Made by a program: the position numbers and the translations under genes
The notes under the pieces: model-generated
What the model was told of the DNA's origin: nothing
The model's database searches: none
The model's input: the letters and a program-made list of their open reading frames with translations, nothing else
Source of the DNA: Leisingera aquimarina DSM 24565
Lineage (GTDB): Bacteria; Pseudomonadota; Alphaproteobacteria; Rhodobacterales; Rhodobacteraceae
Length of the DNA stretch: 64,000 nt
Direction of reading: 5' to 3'
Assembly: GCF_000473165.1 (NCBI RefSeq)
Contig: NZ_AXBE01000014.1
Coordinates: forward strand, 62,001 to 126,000
Shown: positions 35,898-43,968 of the stretch, in pieces
Layout: each line of letters opens with the position of its first letter
How positions within the stretch are numbered: the first letter of the stretch is position 1

Positions 35898-36908
35898 TTA
35901 CTTCAGCAGGCCGATTTCGCGGTAGAACCGCTCAGCACCCGGATGCAGGGGAACACCAATGCCCTCAACGCCTTCCAGCGCGGTTTCCAGGGTGATCGCC
36001 TTTCCCTTGGGGTGGCCGTTGTCCAAGAGCTTGCGGGCGGTATCGGACCACATCGCCTTGGTGATGCCATAGATCAGCTCTTCATCCATATTGGCATTGG
36101 TGACCAGCATGCCGGAGACGGCCACGGTGTTCACATCATAGTCCACACCCGGATAGGTGCCTGCCGGAATGGTCGAGGGGATGTAGTAAGGCACAGTGGT
36201 GTTGGCCTGTTTGATCTCTTCCGCCGACCAGTTGTGCAGCTCCATCCCCTTGGTGTTATCCAGCTGGATCATCGCCGCAACCGGTGTGCCGGCTGCATAG
36301 AAATAGGCGTCCAGCTGACCGTCTGCGATGCGCTCGGCGGATTGGGCGTTGTTCAGCTCGGCCTCATCCATGTTGTCGCGGTTGACGCCGTGGTCGCCCA
36401 GGATCAGCTCCACTGCGATCTGGGTGCCGGATCCTGCCTGGGCGATGCCGACGCGTTTGCCCTTCAGTTCCGCCAGGCTCTCCAGCTTGTGGCCCTCGGG
36501 CAGCACCAGATGCAGGTCTTCCGGGTACAGGTTGGCGATCACCCGCAGGTCTGGCTTGGCGTTGCCTTCGAACTTGCCCTTGCCGTGATAGGCAAAATGC
36601 AGGGTTGCGGCGCCGGACAGGCCTGCTTCCATCTGGCCGTTCTGGATGGCGTTCACATTATGGGCCGAGGCGTTGGTGGATTGCGCCATCGCCACCAGAC
36701 CGGGCACGCCGCAATTGCCGCCTTCGTCACAGGCACGCGAGCCGGGCGGGTTGGAAATCGCATTGGCGATGATGCCGCCGATCGGAAAATAAGTGCCGCC
36801 CGCGCCGCCGGTGCCGATGCGGAAAAAGGTCATATCCTGCGCCACAGCAGCGCCGGTCAGCATGGTGCAGGCCAAGGCGGCCCCGGTCAGTTTCTTGAAA
36901 ATACCCAT
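35898..36908 (-). CDS. TAXI-family TRAP transporter solute-binding protein
   Basis: This 336-aa periplasmic receptor has a Sec signal peptide (residues 1-23, cut before QDMTFF). The TAXI start FFRIGTGGAGGTYFPIGGIIANAI follows, then GKRVGIAQAGSGTQIAVELIL and DAYFYAAGTPVAAM. TAXI receptors deliver small carboxylates and amino acids such as glutamate. It is the first gene of the minus-strand operon and is divergent from a LysR gene. An internal Cys pair (RACDEGGNCG) could form a disulphide. The ligand is not predictable in detail. Confidence 0.94.
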   Translation of the reverse strand: MGIFKKLTGAALACTMLTGAAVAQDMTFFRIGTGGAGGTYFPIGGIIANAISNPPGSRACDEGGNCGVPGLVAMAQSTNASAHNVNAIQNGQMEAGLSGAATLHFAYHGKGKFEGNAKPDLRVIANLYPEDLHLVLPEGHKLESLAELKGKRVGIAQAGSGTQIAVELILGDHGVNRDNMDEAELNNAQSAERIADGQLDAYFYAAGTPVAAMIQLDNTKGMELHNWSAEEIKQANTTVPYYIPSTIPAGTYPGVDYDVNTVAVSGMLVTNANMDEELIYGITKAMWSDTARKLLDNGHPKGKAITLETALEGVEGIGVPLHPGAERFYREIGLLK

Positions 36909-37008
36909 TGTCTCTTCCCTTGATTATTGACCGCAGCTTGGCTGCTGCAGCTTTCTCCTCCGATCTTTGCATCATGGAAAAGGAAATGCATAAGTACAAA
37001 TTTAAAAT

Positions 37009-37023
37009 TATACGGTATGTATA
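37009..37023. promoter_or_regulatory. T-N11-A dyad, candidate LysR binding site
   Basis: Arms TATAC and GTATA with a 5-base spacer form a T-N11-A dyad in the AT-rich stretch just before the LysR start, between the regulator and the divergent TAXI/TRAP operon. Confidence 0.4.
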
Positions 37024-37033
37024 GACTGAATTT

Positions 37034-37969
37034 ATGGGGCTTGACATGAACTCTCATCAGCTTGCGGTTTTTCATGAGGTCATGAAGACCGGATCGGTCA
37101 GCCAGGCTGCGCGCAATCTGCACCGCACCCAGCCCGCAATCAGCGCTGCCATCAAGACGCTGGAGGAAGAGCTGGGCCTGACCCTGTTCCTGCGCGAGGG
37201 CCGCCGCCTGGTGCCGGTGCCCGAGGCGCAGTACCTGATGGAAGAAGCAACCGAGATCCTGTCGCGGATGGAAACCGCGCAGCAGAATCTGGCCAATATG
37301 CGCGACCGGGTGCAGGGTTCGATCCGGATCGTGGCGATGCCAGGGCCCTCGACCTACTTGCTGCCTGAATTCATCAGCCGCTTTGTTGCCGCCAAGCCTG
37401 AGGTGAGGGTGACGCTGGCGACGCGTTCCTCGCCGCAGGTGCGCAGCCTGGTGGCGGCCGGCAGTTTTGACATCGGCTTTTGCGACATGAGCCGGTTCCG
37501 CGGCGACCGCAAGCTGTACATGGCTGAGGAACTGCCCAGCAATTGCTTGTGCGCGGTGCCGGCCGGCCACCCGCTGGCGGACCGCGAAGCCATCACCGCC
37601 GCAGATCTGAACGGGGTGGCAATGGGCGCGCTGCAGCCGGATCACAACACCTATCAGGCCACCTCGCAGGCGTTTCAGCAGGCGGGGGCCGAATTCAACC
37701 TGCGCTATGACGCGCAGTATTTCCTGCCGCTGTTCCACTTTATCGCCGCCGGCCAGGCCTGTGCCATTGTCGATGTCCTCAGCGCCGAAAGCTACCGCCG
37801 CAGCAACGCGGGCGAGGAGCGGATCCGCTTCCTGCCGTTTGAGCCGCAGATCCCCTTTGGCTATTCCGTCCTGACCCCCAGCGAACGGCCCCTGTCCCAG
37901 CTGGCCGCCAGTTTTGCCGAGGCCTGGCGGGAGCATGTCACTGAAATTCTTTCGGAAGCTGCCGGGTAG
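37034..37969 (+). CDS. LysR-family transcriptional regulator of the TRAP operon
   Basis: This 311-aa regulator has an N-terminal winged helix (QLAVFHEVMKTGSVSQAARNLHRTQPAISAAIKTLE) and a substrate-binding-type effector domain beginning near GSIRIVAMPGPSTYLLP. It is divergent from the TAXI binding-protein gene with 125 bases between, so it almost certainly controls the transporter and the D-amino-acid genes behind it. A second ATG four codons in is an alternative start. The effector would be the transported solute or a breakdown product. Confidence 0.92.
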   Translation: MGLDMNSHQLAVFHEVMKTGSVSQAARNLHRTQPAISAAIKTLEEELGLTLFLREGRRLVPVPEAQYLMEEATEILSRMETAQQNLANMRDRVQGSIRIVAMPGPSTYLLPEFISRFVAAKPEVRVTLATRSSPQVRSLVAAGSFDIGFCDMSRFRGDRKLYMAEELPSNCLCAVPAGHPLADREAITAADLNGVAMGALQPDHNTYQATSQAFQQAGAEFNLRYDAQYFLPLFHFIAAGQACAIVDVLSAESYRRSNAGEERIRFLPFEPQIPFGYSVLTPSERPLSQLAASFAEAWREHVTEILSEAAG

Positions 37970-38246
37970 CCGGATTTTGGGAAGATCCGGGGTGCCGCCC
38001 CAACTGCGGCGATGGAGTTTGCGGCAGGCCTGCGCCCGCCCGGTTTTCCACTTAGGGAGTACCTTCGGCGCAGCCCCTGCCGCGCCCCCGTCCACCGGCG
38101 GGACGGGCACTTGGCACAATGATCCAGCCGTTTCAAAGCAATCTCAAATTCGGTCTTCACATCTATCTACAGAATTGTATACAATTTGGAGTACGAATCC
38201 CGGGCCCCGGCCCGGCAGTATCCACGACCGCAAAAGAGGGCCTCCC
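37970..38246. other. Intergenic region upstream of the ThDP enzyme
   Basis: About 280 bases without a supported gene. The first half is GC-rich; the second holds an AT-rich palindrome (annotated separately) and then the leader of the ThDP-enzyme gene. Confidence 0.4.
38173..38186. promoter_or_regulatory. Perfect palindrome, GntR-like operator candidate
   Basis: AATTGTATACAATT is a perfect 14-bp palindrome 60 bases before the ThDP-enzyme start. Its GT-AT-AC core resembles operators of GntR regulators. No GntR gene is adjacent, so a remote regulator would be needed. Confidence 0.5.
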
Positions 38247-39950
38247 ATGACGAACACGATGACCAATACGCTGAACGGGGCCGAGGCGATGGTTCGCTCT
38301 TTGGAGTCGCATGGCGTCACCCATATCTTTGGCCTCTGCGGCGACACCACGCTGCCCTTCTATGATGCGATGAACCGGTTGGACCATGGCATCACCCATA
38401 TCCTGACCCGCGATGAGCGCAGCGCGGCCTATATGGCGGACGGTTTCTCCCGCGTGACCGGCCGGGTGGGAGTGTGCGAGGGGCCTTCCGGCGGCGGCGC
38501 CACCTATATCCTGCCGGGGCTGATCGAAGCCAACGAAAGCTCCTATGCGGTGCTGGCGATCACGACCGACATTTCCGTGGGGTCCTACGGGAAGTACCCG
38601 CTGACTGAAGTCAATCAGGAGGTCCTGATGGCGCCGCTGACCAAGTTCAACACGGTGATCAAACGCGCCGACCACATCCCGCGCATGGTGCGCCAGGCAT
38701 TCCGGGCGATGACCACCGGCCGCTCCGGCTCGGCGCATCTCGGCCTGCCCTATGACATCCAGTATGACGCCGTGCCGTCGGATGACGTCTGGGGCGACCC
38801 CAAGCATCAAAGCTACCCCTCCTACCGCGCAGCCCCCGAACCGGGCGCAGCCGAGGCGGCCGTCGAGGCCATTCTCACTGCCAAATCGCCGCTGATCGTC
38901 TGCGGCGGCGGTGTGGTCATCGCCGGCGCGATGGAGGAGCTGAGCACGCTGGCCTCCCGCCTGGATATTGCTGTCGGCACCTCGATCTCCGGCAAAGGCT
39001 CGCTGGCCGACACCCATCCGCAGTCGCTGGGCGTGGTCGGCTCCAACGGCGGCACCGATGAGACCTGGGAGATGATGGAGGGCGCCGATCTGGTGGTCTT
39101 CATGGGCTGCCGGGCCGGCTCCACCACCACCTCGCGCTGGGAAGCGCCGAAGCCCGGCCAGCGGATCGTGCATTTCGACAACGACCCGATGACCATCGGC
39201 GCCAACTACCCGACCGAGGTCGGCGTGGTGGCAGACCTGAAACTGGCGCTGCAGGCGGTGAACGCCTGCCTCGACAGCCGCGAGGGCGACATGCCGTCCT
39301 TCGGCGGTGCTGCCAAAGTGGCCGACATCAAGCAGCGCAAGTTCGCCAAGTTCGAAGAGCTGGCAAACAGCAAGACCGAACAGGTGCTTCCCGAGCAGAT
39401 CATTCACGCGTTGAACCGGAACCTGCCCGATGACGCCATCGTGGTCTCGGACCCCGGCACCAGCTGCCCCTATTACAACGCCTATTCGCAGCAGAAACAC
39501 CCGGGCCGCCAGTATATCACCAACCGCGCGCATGGGGCGCTGGGGTATTCCTTGTCGGCTTCTCTGGGCGCCTGGTTCGGGCGTCCCGGAGCCAAGGTTG
39601 TGGGCATGATGGGCGACGGCTCCTTCAACTTCACCTGCGGCGAGCTGGAGACCGTGGTGCGCTGTAACGCGCCGATCACCTATGTGGTGTTCTCCAACGC
39701 GAACTTCGGCTGGATCAAGGCGAGCCAGCGGGATGATTGCGGCAAGCGCTACTACAATGTCGACTTCAACCGCACCAACCACGCGGCGGTGGCGGAGGCA
39801 TTCGGCGTCAAAACCTGGCGGGTCGAGAAGCCGGAGGATCTGGATCAGGCGATCAAGGAGGCCTTTGACCACGACGGCCCAACCCTGATCGACGTGGTCT
39901 GCCAGGCGCTGGAAGAAGCCGCCGCGCCGGTCCGCCGCTGGATGGGGTGA
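38247..39950 (+). CDS. Thiamine-diphosphate-dependent enzyme (acetolactate-synthase-like), 567 aa
   Basis: This is a three-domain ThDP enzyme. The N-terminal pyrimidine-binding domain has the cofactor-activating Glu in LTRDERSAAYMADG. The central domain includes PLIVCGGGVVIAGA. The C-terminal diphosphate domain has the MMGDGSFNFTCGELETVVR motif. The start is the ATG 38247; upstream frame lacks similarity. Members include acetolactate synthase, glyoxylate carboligase, sulfoacetaldehyde acetyltransferase and 2-oxo-acid decarboxylases. No regulatory small subunit is present, so a catabolic 2-oxo-acid reaction is favoured. A gntR-like palindrome lies in its leader. Confidence 0.9.
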   Translation: MTNTMTNTLNGAEAMVRSLESHGVTHIFGLCGDTTLPFYDAMNRLDHGITHILTRDERSAAYMADGFSRVTGRVGVCEGPSGGGATYILPGLIEANESSYAVLAITTDISVGSYGKYPLTEVNQEVLMAPLTKFNTVIKRADHIPRMVRQAFRAMTTGRSGSAHLGLPYDIQYDAVPSDDVWGDPKHQSYPSYRAAPEPGAAEAAVEAILTAKSPLIVCGGGVVIAGAMEELSTLASRLDIAVGTSISGKGSLADTHPQSLGVVGSNGGTDETWEMMEGADLVVFMGCRAGSTTTSRWEAPKPGQRIVHFDNDPMTIGANYPTEVGVVADLKLALQAVNACLDSREGDMPSFGGAAKVADIKQRKFAKFEELANSKTEQVLPEQIIHALNRNLPDDAIVVSDPGTSCPYYNAYSQQKHPGRQYITNRAHGALGYSLSASLGAWFGRPGAKVVGMMGDGSFNFTCGELETVVRCNAPITYVVFSNANFGWIKASQRDDCGKRYYNVDFNRTNHAAVAEAFGVKTWRVEKPEDLDQAIKEAFDHDGPTLIDVVCQALEEAAAPVRRWMG

Positions 39951-39972
39951 TCTGTTTTTTTGAGTTGCACCG

Positions 39973-40017
39973 CCCGGCCGAAAGGCCGGGCCGCGCCGAC
40001 CCGCCCCCATGGGGCGG
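39973..40017. other. Two tandem GC hairpins after the ThDP-enzyme gene
   Basis: CCCGGCC/GGCCGGG with a GAAA loop and then CCGCCCC/GGGGCGG with a CAT loop follow the stop by about 22 bases. A run of seven T lies before, not after them, so they are not a classical terminator for the upstream gene. Confidence 0.4.
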
Positions 40018-40109
40018 TGCGATTGCGCCACCCCGCGGGTCTCTGCGCCCCTTAGCGCTTCCATTAAGGCTTTGCCGATTTTCATTCTGTCCTTCGCTCG
40101 TTATCAATT

Positions 40110-40130
40110 CTGAAAACCCATAGTTTTCAG
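40110..40130 (+). promoter_or_regulatory. Stem-loop overlapping the leader of the Cys/Met-type PLP gene
   Basis: Perfect 8-bp arms CTGAAAAC and GTTTTCAG with a 5-base loop end 15 bases before the ATG, directly against the GGAAAGG ribosome-binding site. It may be an operator or a translational control hairpin. Confidence 0.4.
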
Positions 40131-40145
40131 GAAAGGCGCCAGCCG

Positions 40146-41261
40146 ATGGACAATCCCTCCGCCCCCAGATCCGGAGCCATGCTGCACCTGCGCGGCAACA
40201 CGCTGTCCGAGGGCGACCCGGTGGCGCTTCCGCTGACGCAAAGCTCGATGTACCACCTGCCGGGCGACTGGAGCGGCGGCCCCAGCTATGGCCGGGTGGA
40301 CAATGCCACCTGGGAGCATCTGGAGCATGTGCTGGCCTACCTGGAGGACGCGCCGGTGCTGGCCTTCCCCTCTGGCATGGCCGCCATCTCGGCGTCGCTG
40401 TTTGCCACGGTCAAGGCAGGCTCGCGCATTCTGATCCCGTCTGACGGCTACTACGTGACCCGGCGCCTCAGCGAGCGGTTTTTGCAGAACCTTGGCGTCG
40501 AGGTCGAGCAGCGGCCCACCACCGGTTTTGCCGAGGGCGGATTCGACGGTTTTGATGTTGTTTTTGCGGAGACCCCCTCGAACCCCGGTCTGGACCTTTG
40601 CGATCTGCGCGCGATTGCGGAGGCTGTCCATGCCGCGGATGGTCTGCTGATCGTCGACAACACCACCATGACCCCGCTGGGACAGCGGCCGCTGGAGCTG
40701 GGCGCGGATGTGGTTGTGGCCTCTGACACCAAGGCGCCGGGCGGGCATTCGGATGTGCTGATGGGGCATCTGGCCACCCGCAACGAGGATATCCTGCAAG
40801 CCGCGCGCGAGTGGCGCCAGTTCGGCGGTGGCATACCCGGCCCGCAGGAGGCCTGGCTGGCGCACCGGGGGCTGGAGACTTTGGACGTGCGCTTTGACCG
40901 GATGTGCAGCACAGCGGAGGTGCTGGCCGAACGGCTGGCGGCGCATCCTTTGGTACAGGAAATCCGGTTTCCCGGTTTGGCTTCTGATCCCTCGCACGGC
41001 CTCGCCAAGCAGCAGATGTCCCGGTTCGGGTTTCTGATCTCGATCACCTTGGACAGCGCGGTGCAGGCGGATGCCTTCATCAACACCTGCCCGCTGATCC
41101 GGGCTGCGACGTCGTTTGGCGGGGTGCACACCTCTGCCGAACGCCGCGCCCGCTGGGGCGATGCGGTGGCGCCAGGGTTTGTGCGGATCTCGGTTGGAAC
41201 CGAACCGGCCGAGGAGCTGTGGAGCGCCATGGCCGCAGCGCTGGAGATGCTTGGCGGCTAG
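40146..41261 (+). CDS. Cys/Met-metabolism PLP enzyme (cystathionine lyase/synthase-like), 371 aa
   Basis: This fold-type I enzyme of the Cys/Met metabolism family shows YGRVDNATWEHLE, the cofactor-binding PSGMAAISASLF loop, the Asp of LLIVDNTTMTP and the PLP-Lys in ASDTKAPGGHSD. The usual motif is S-x-T-K-Y, so the residue after Lys is Ala instead of Tyr, a small deviation. Family members cleave or form C-S bonds of cystathionine, homocysteine or methionine. A GGAAAGG ribosome-binding site supports the start. The ThDP-enzyme gene lies about 195 bases upstream; whether they share a transcript is unclear. Confidence 0.86.
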   Translation: MDNPSAPRSGAMLHLRGNTLSEGDPVALPLTQSSMYHLPGDWSGGPSYGRVDNATWEHLEHVLAYLEDAPVLAFPSGMAAISASLFATVKAGSRILIPSDGYYVTRRLSERFLQNLGVEVEQRPTTGFAEGGFDGFDVVFAETPSNPGLDLCDLRAIAEAVHAADGLLIVDNTTMTPLGQRPLELGADVVVASDTKAPGGHSDVLMGHLATRNEDILQAAREWRQFGGGIPGPQEAWLAHRGLETLDVRFDRMCSTAEVLAERLAAHPLVQEIRFPGLASDPSHGLAKQQMSRFGFLISITLDSAVQADAFINTCPLIRAATSFGGVHTSAERRARWGDAVAPGFVRISVGTEPAEELWSAMAAALEMLGG

Positions 41262-41280
41262 CAGGCCAGACAACAAGACA

Positions 41281-41302
41281 AGCTGTCCCCGCGGGGACAG
41301 CT
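41281..41302. terminator. 22-bp palindrome between convergent genes
   Basis: Eleven-base arms (first arm AGCTGTCCCCG) form a perfect palindrome between two convergent stops. On the minus strand it is followed by TGTCTTGTTG, which suits termination of the sulfotransferase operon. Confidence 0.5.
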
Positions 41303-41332
41303 AGGTGATACCCCCGCAGGCCGGAGAGCCAG

Positions 41333-42085
41333 TCAGGCCATCTGCGGCACCCGGATGCGGTGCTGGTGCATCTTCCGGTAATGCGGCAGCATCCGTCGGT
41401 GGACCCGGCGCACGCGCTCCGGGGTGTTCTCGATCTCCACATATTTGCGCGCCTGGCGGGTGAGGCCGGTGGATTTTGCAAGGTTGGCGTGGAAAGACCC
41501 GCCGTCCCACCAGCTGTGCGCGGACGGATCACCCCCGGGCTCCCAGGTTAACGCTTCCTTAATGAATGGAATACCAACTGCCTCGCAGAAGGCCTGGGTC
41601 ATCTCCTCGGGGTTCTCCAGCAGATCGTCGCTGTCGACCACCGTCGGCGGGGTGCCGTTGAGAGCGGTTAGCAGATCAAACAGCGCGCGCTGTTCGGGGA
41701 AGCCGACCTCCAGCTCATCGAAATCGGGCCATTTGTTGTACATCGAGGTGATGGTCTTGGCCGGGTCGCGGATCAGGAAAGCATGGGTAAAGTGCGACAG
41801 GAACTCTGGGTCCCACATGTGGTTGATATAGTGGGGGAAATCCTTGAGGAATACAGGGCTTTTTTTGGCCCGCGCCTTGATGTCTTCCCAGACGCTTTCC
41901 AGGGTGAGGCCGGGGGTGGTTTTCTCGCCTTCTGTGTAACGCGGCCACAGGGGGTCTTCGCCCTGGTACCAAGCCTCGCCGAAGGGTTCGTGCAGGCAGT
42001 CCAGGTCGCCGCGCTGGCGCATCATCCATTCGAACGCGGTGGAGGTAGAGCGGGGCACGGCCCACAATGCGACAATCTTATGCAT
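41333..42085 (-). CDS. Sulfotransferase-family protein, 250 aa
   Basis: This PAPS-dependent-type sulfotransferase has the 5'-phosphosulfate loop in VPRSTSTAFEW (residues ~9-19) and the 3'-phosphate motif in FLIRDPAKTITSMYNKW. HEPFGEAWY resembles related bacterial sulfotransferases of branched-chain or choline-like metabolism. It is the second gene of a minus-strand pair, 11 bases after a racemase-like gene. The catalytic base is probably one of the early His/Lys residues but cannot be fixed by eye. A sulfated product or a nucleotide-binding role without sulfation are both possible. Confidence 0.85.
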   Translation of the reverse strand: MHKIVALWAVPRSTSTAFEWMMRQRGDLDCLHEPFGEAWYQGEDPLWPRYTEGEKTTPGLTLESVWEDIKARAKKSPVFLKDFPHYINHMWDPEFLSHFTHAFLIRDPAKTITSMYNKWPDFDELEVGFPEQRALFDLLTALNGTPPTVVDSDDLLENPEEMTQAFCEAVGIPFIKEALTWEPGGDPSAHSWWDGGSFHANLAKSTGLTRQARKYVEIENTPERVRRVHRRMLPHYRKMHQHRIRVPQMA

Positions 42086-42096
42086 TTCGGGTATCC

Positions 42097-42939
42097 TTAG
42101 AGCGAGGAGAGCAGGGCGCCCTGCCGGGAGTCAGGGCTGTTTTCGGGTGTCAGGCCCAGGGTCTTGAAAACCCGCCAATAGAGCGCGATGTCATGGCCGA
42201 CGACGGGTTTGCCGAGGCGTGCCTCCAGTTCAGCGGCGTAATGCACCGGGCGCTGCGCGATACCGTCGGAGGCGCGGCGGTAGTTGCTCATGCCGTTGAT
42301 AAGGTAGGCGTCGGCCTGCGGTGCCTGTTCGGCGGTGTAGTCGAAGGATTTCCAGATCAGATCCTCGTCGAAGCACCAGATGCAATTGTCGACATCCTCC
42401 TGGGTTTCGAACCAGCCTTGATCGTGGAAATTCCCCGCCCAGACCACATCGAACCCGGCTTCTTTCAGAAACCCGACCGTGCCCTGATACCAGCTGTCCG
42501 GGTGATAGCAGGCGTTCAGGGCGACCTTCTCGACGTTGCGGTCACGCAGGGCCTCGACCATGGCGTAGCCGGCCATGTGAAAGGGGGTCTCGTACTTGTC
42601 GCTTAGCATTTCGCAGTGCTGGCGGATGCCCTCGACACCCATGCCAGAGGCATGCACCCAGTTCGACCCCACCTGGCCGCAGACGTCGGCGCCATTGTTG
42701 GCCATGCACTCGACGAATTCCTCCAACAGGCCGAAATTCTTCTGCCGCTGGCCCAGTTGGTGGGCGTAATCCGGCACATGCAGCATCCGCCCATGCACCC
42801 CGACCGAGCGCGGCGCCATGCGTAGAAAATCCGACGGCGCGGCGTCAAAGTCATACGGCGGGGCGGTGAAGCCGACCTGATGCGGGAACAGCTTGTTCTT
42901 CGGATTGGCCCAATGGGCGGGTTTTTCATAGTCCGGCAT
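42097..42939 (-). CDS. Asp/Glu-racemase/AMDase-like protein lacking both reactive cysteines
   Basis: The 280-aa sequence follows the maleate-isomerase/arylmalonate-decarboxylase plan. It has an N-terminal VGVHGRML strand, the middle VEKVALNACYHPDSWYQGTVGFLKEAGF and the C-terminal LGKPVVGHDIALYWRVFKTLGL. Where the family has CTS and SCT cysteine motifs, this protein has QVGSNWVHASG and LINGMSNYR, so neither reactive Cys is present. It may be a non-racemising binding protein, a lyase with another mechanism, or a partner for the sulfotransferase 11 bases downstream. It is divergent from a LysR gene. Confidence 0.7.
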   Translation of the reverse strand: MPDYEKPAHWANPKNKLFPHQVGFTAPPYDFDAAPSDFLRMAPRSVGVHGRMLHVPDYAHQLGQRQKNFGLLEEFVECMANNGADVCGQVGSNWVHASGMGVEGIRQHCEMLSDKYETPFHMAGYAMVEALRDRNVEKVALNACYHPDSWYQGTVGFLKEAGFDVVWAGNFHDQGWFETQEDVDNCIWCFDEDLIWKSFDYTAEQAPQADAYLINGMSNYRRASDGIAQRPVHYAAELEARLGKPVVGHDIALYWRVFKTLGLTPENSPDSRQGALLSSL

Positions 42940-43035
42940 TGCGGCTCTCCCTGTTTGCGCTTGGGGGAGAACCTGGGGCAGGAGGGGCGGCTGTGTCTAT
43001 TGCTTTCGCGTGCGTCAAGACATAACCATTTTGAT

Positions 43036-43968
43036 ATGGTGATGCGAAAATATAACCTGCCCTCGGTCAGCGCGTTGGCTGCGTTTGAAGCGGTGGCGCG
43101 GCTGCAGGGGTTTGCGCGGGCGGCGGAGGAGCTGAACACCTCGCAGCCGGCAATCAGCCGCCATATCCGCAATCTGGAGCTGCGGCTGGGGGCGCCCTTG
43201 TTCGATCGCAGCGGTTCGCAGATCCGGCTGACACGTAAGGGCGAGGGGTTTTATGCCGCGGTAGTCCAGTCCCTGGACGGGCTGCAGCGGGCAGCCGGGG
43301 AGTTTGTGAAGCCGGAGACCGGGGTGACGATCACCTGTTCCTATTCGGTGTCGCATCTGTTGCTTCTGCCGCGCCACAGCGCGCTGCGGGCAGCCTTGGG
43401 AGCAGAGACAGAGCTGCGGTTTGTCACCGCCGAATACAATTTGACCGGTGCAGCGATTGATACCGGTGCAGATATCGTCTTTGAATACTCGCAGATCCTG
43501 CCGGAGCGTGAGCATGTGGTGGTCTGCAAGGAAGAAGTGAAACCGGTCGGAACGCCGGAAATCATCGCACAGACGTCCTTTGCGTTGAAAAACGGCGGCA
43601 CTCCGCCCGGATTGCTGAGCTTGCGGCAGGAGAACTTCGGCTGGCTGCGCTGGCATGACTGGCAGGAGGGGCGCGGCATCATACGTGCCTGGCCGCAGGC
43701 GGAGAGCTTTGACAATTACGTCTTTCTGCTGGAGGCCGCAGCGCAAGGGCGGGGGCTGGCGCTGGGGTGGCGGGGTTTTGCGGACCCTTACTTGGAGCGG
43801 GGCCAGCTGACGGAATTGCCGGGGGCGTGGTTCAGCCGGGACACCTGCCTTTATGCCCGGCTGACCCGCTTTGGCGCGCAAAATCCGGCGGCCCGCAAGT
43901 GCTTGGCCTTGCTGGAGGATATCCGGCAGTTGCGGGATTTCAGGTCAGCGACTGATAAAGCGACGTGA
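43036..43968 (+). CDS. LysR-family transcriptional regulator
   Basis: This 310-aa regulator has a winged helix (PSVSALAAFEAVARLQGFARAAEELNTSQPAISRHIRNLE) and an effector domain from about residue 95. The start is the ATG 43036, where the fold begins, although the frame runs open over the start of the divergent gene. It faces away from the racemase-like/sulfotransferase pair and probably controls it. Its last 29 bases overlap the 3' end of the next, convergent LysR gene. Confidence 0.9.
   Translation: MVMRKYNLPSVSALAAFEAVARLQGFARAAEELNTSQPAISRHIRNLELRLGAPLFDRSGSQIRLTRKGEGFYAAVVQSLDGLQRAAGEFVKPETGVTITCSYSVSHLLLLPRHSALRAALGAETELRFVTAEYNLTGAAIDTGADIVFEYSQILPEREHVVVCKEEVKPVGTPEIIAQTSFALKNGGTPPGLLSLRQENFGWLRWHDWQEGRGIIRAWPQAESFDNYVFLLEAAAQGRGLALGWRGFADPYLERGQLTELPGAWFSRDTCLYARLTRFGAQNPAARKCLALLEDIRQLRDFRSATDKAT

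Noticed and set aside
38163-40085. A 640-codon minus-strand open frame across the ThDP enzyme
   Set aside because: It is the mirror of a well-conserved enzyme with no ribosome-binding site and a low-complexity translation.
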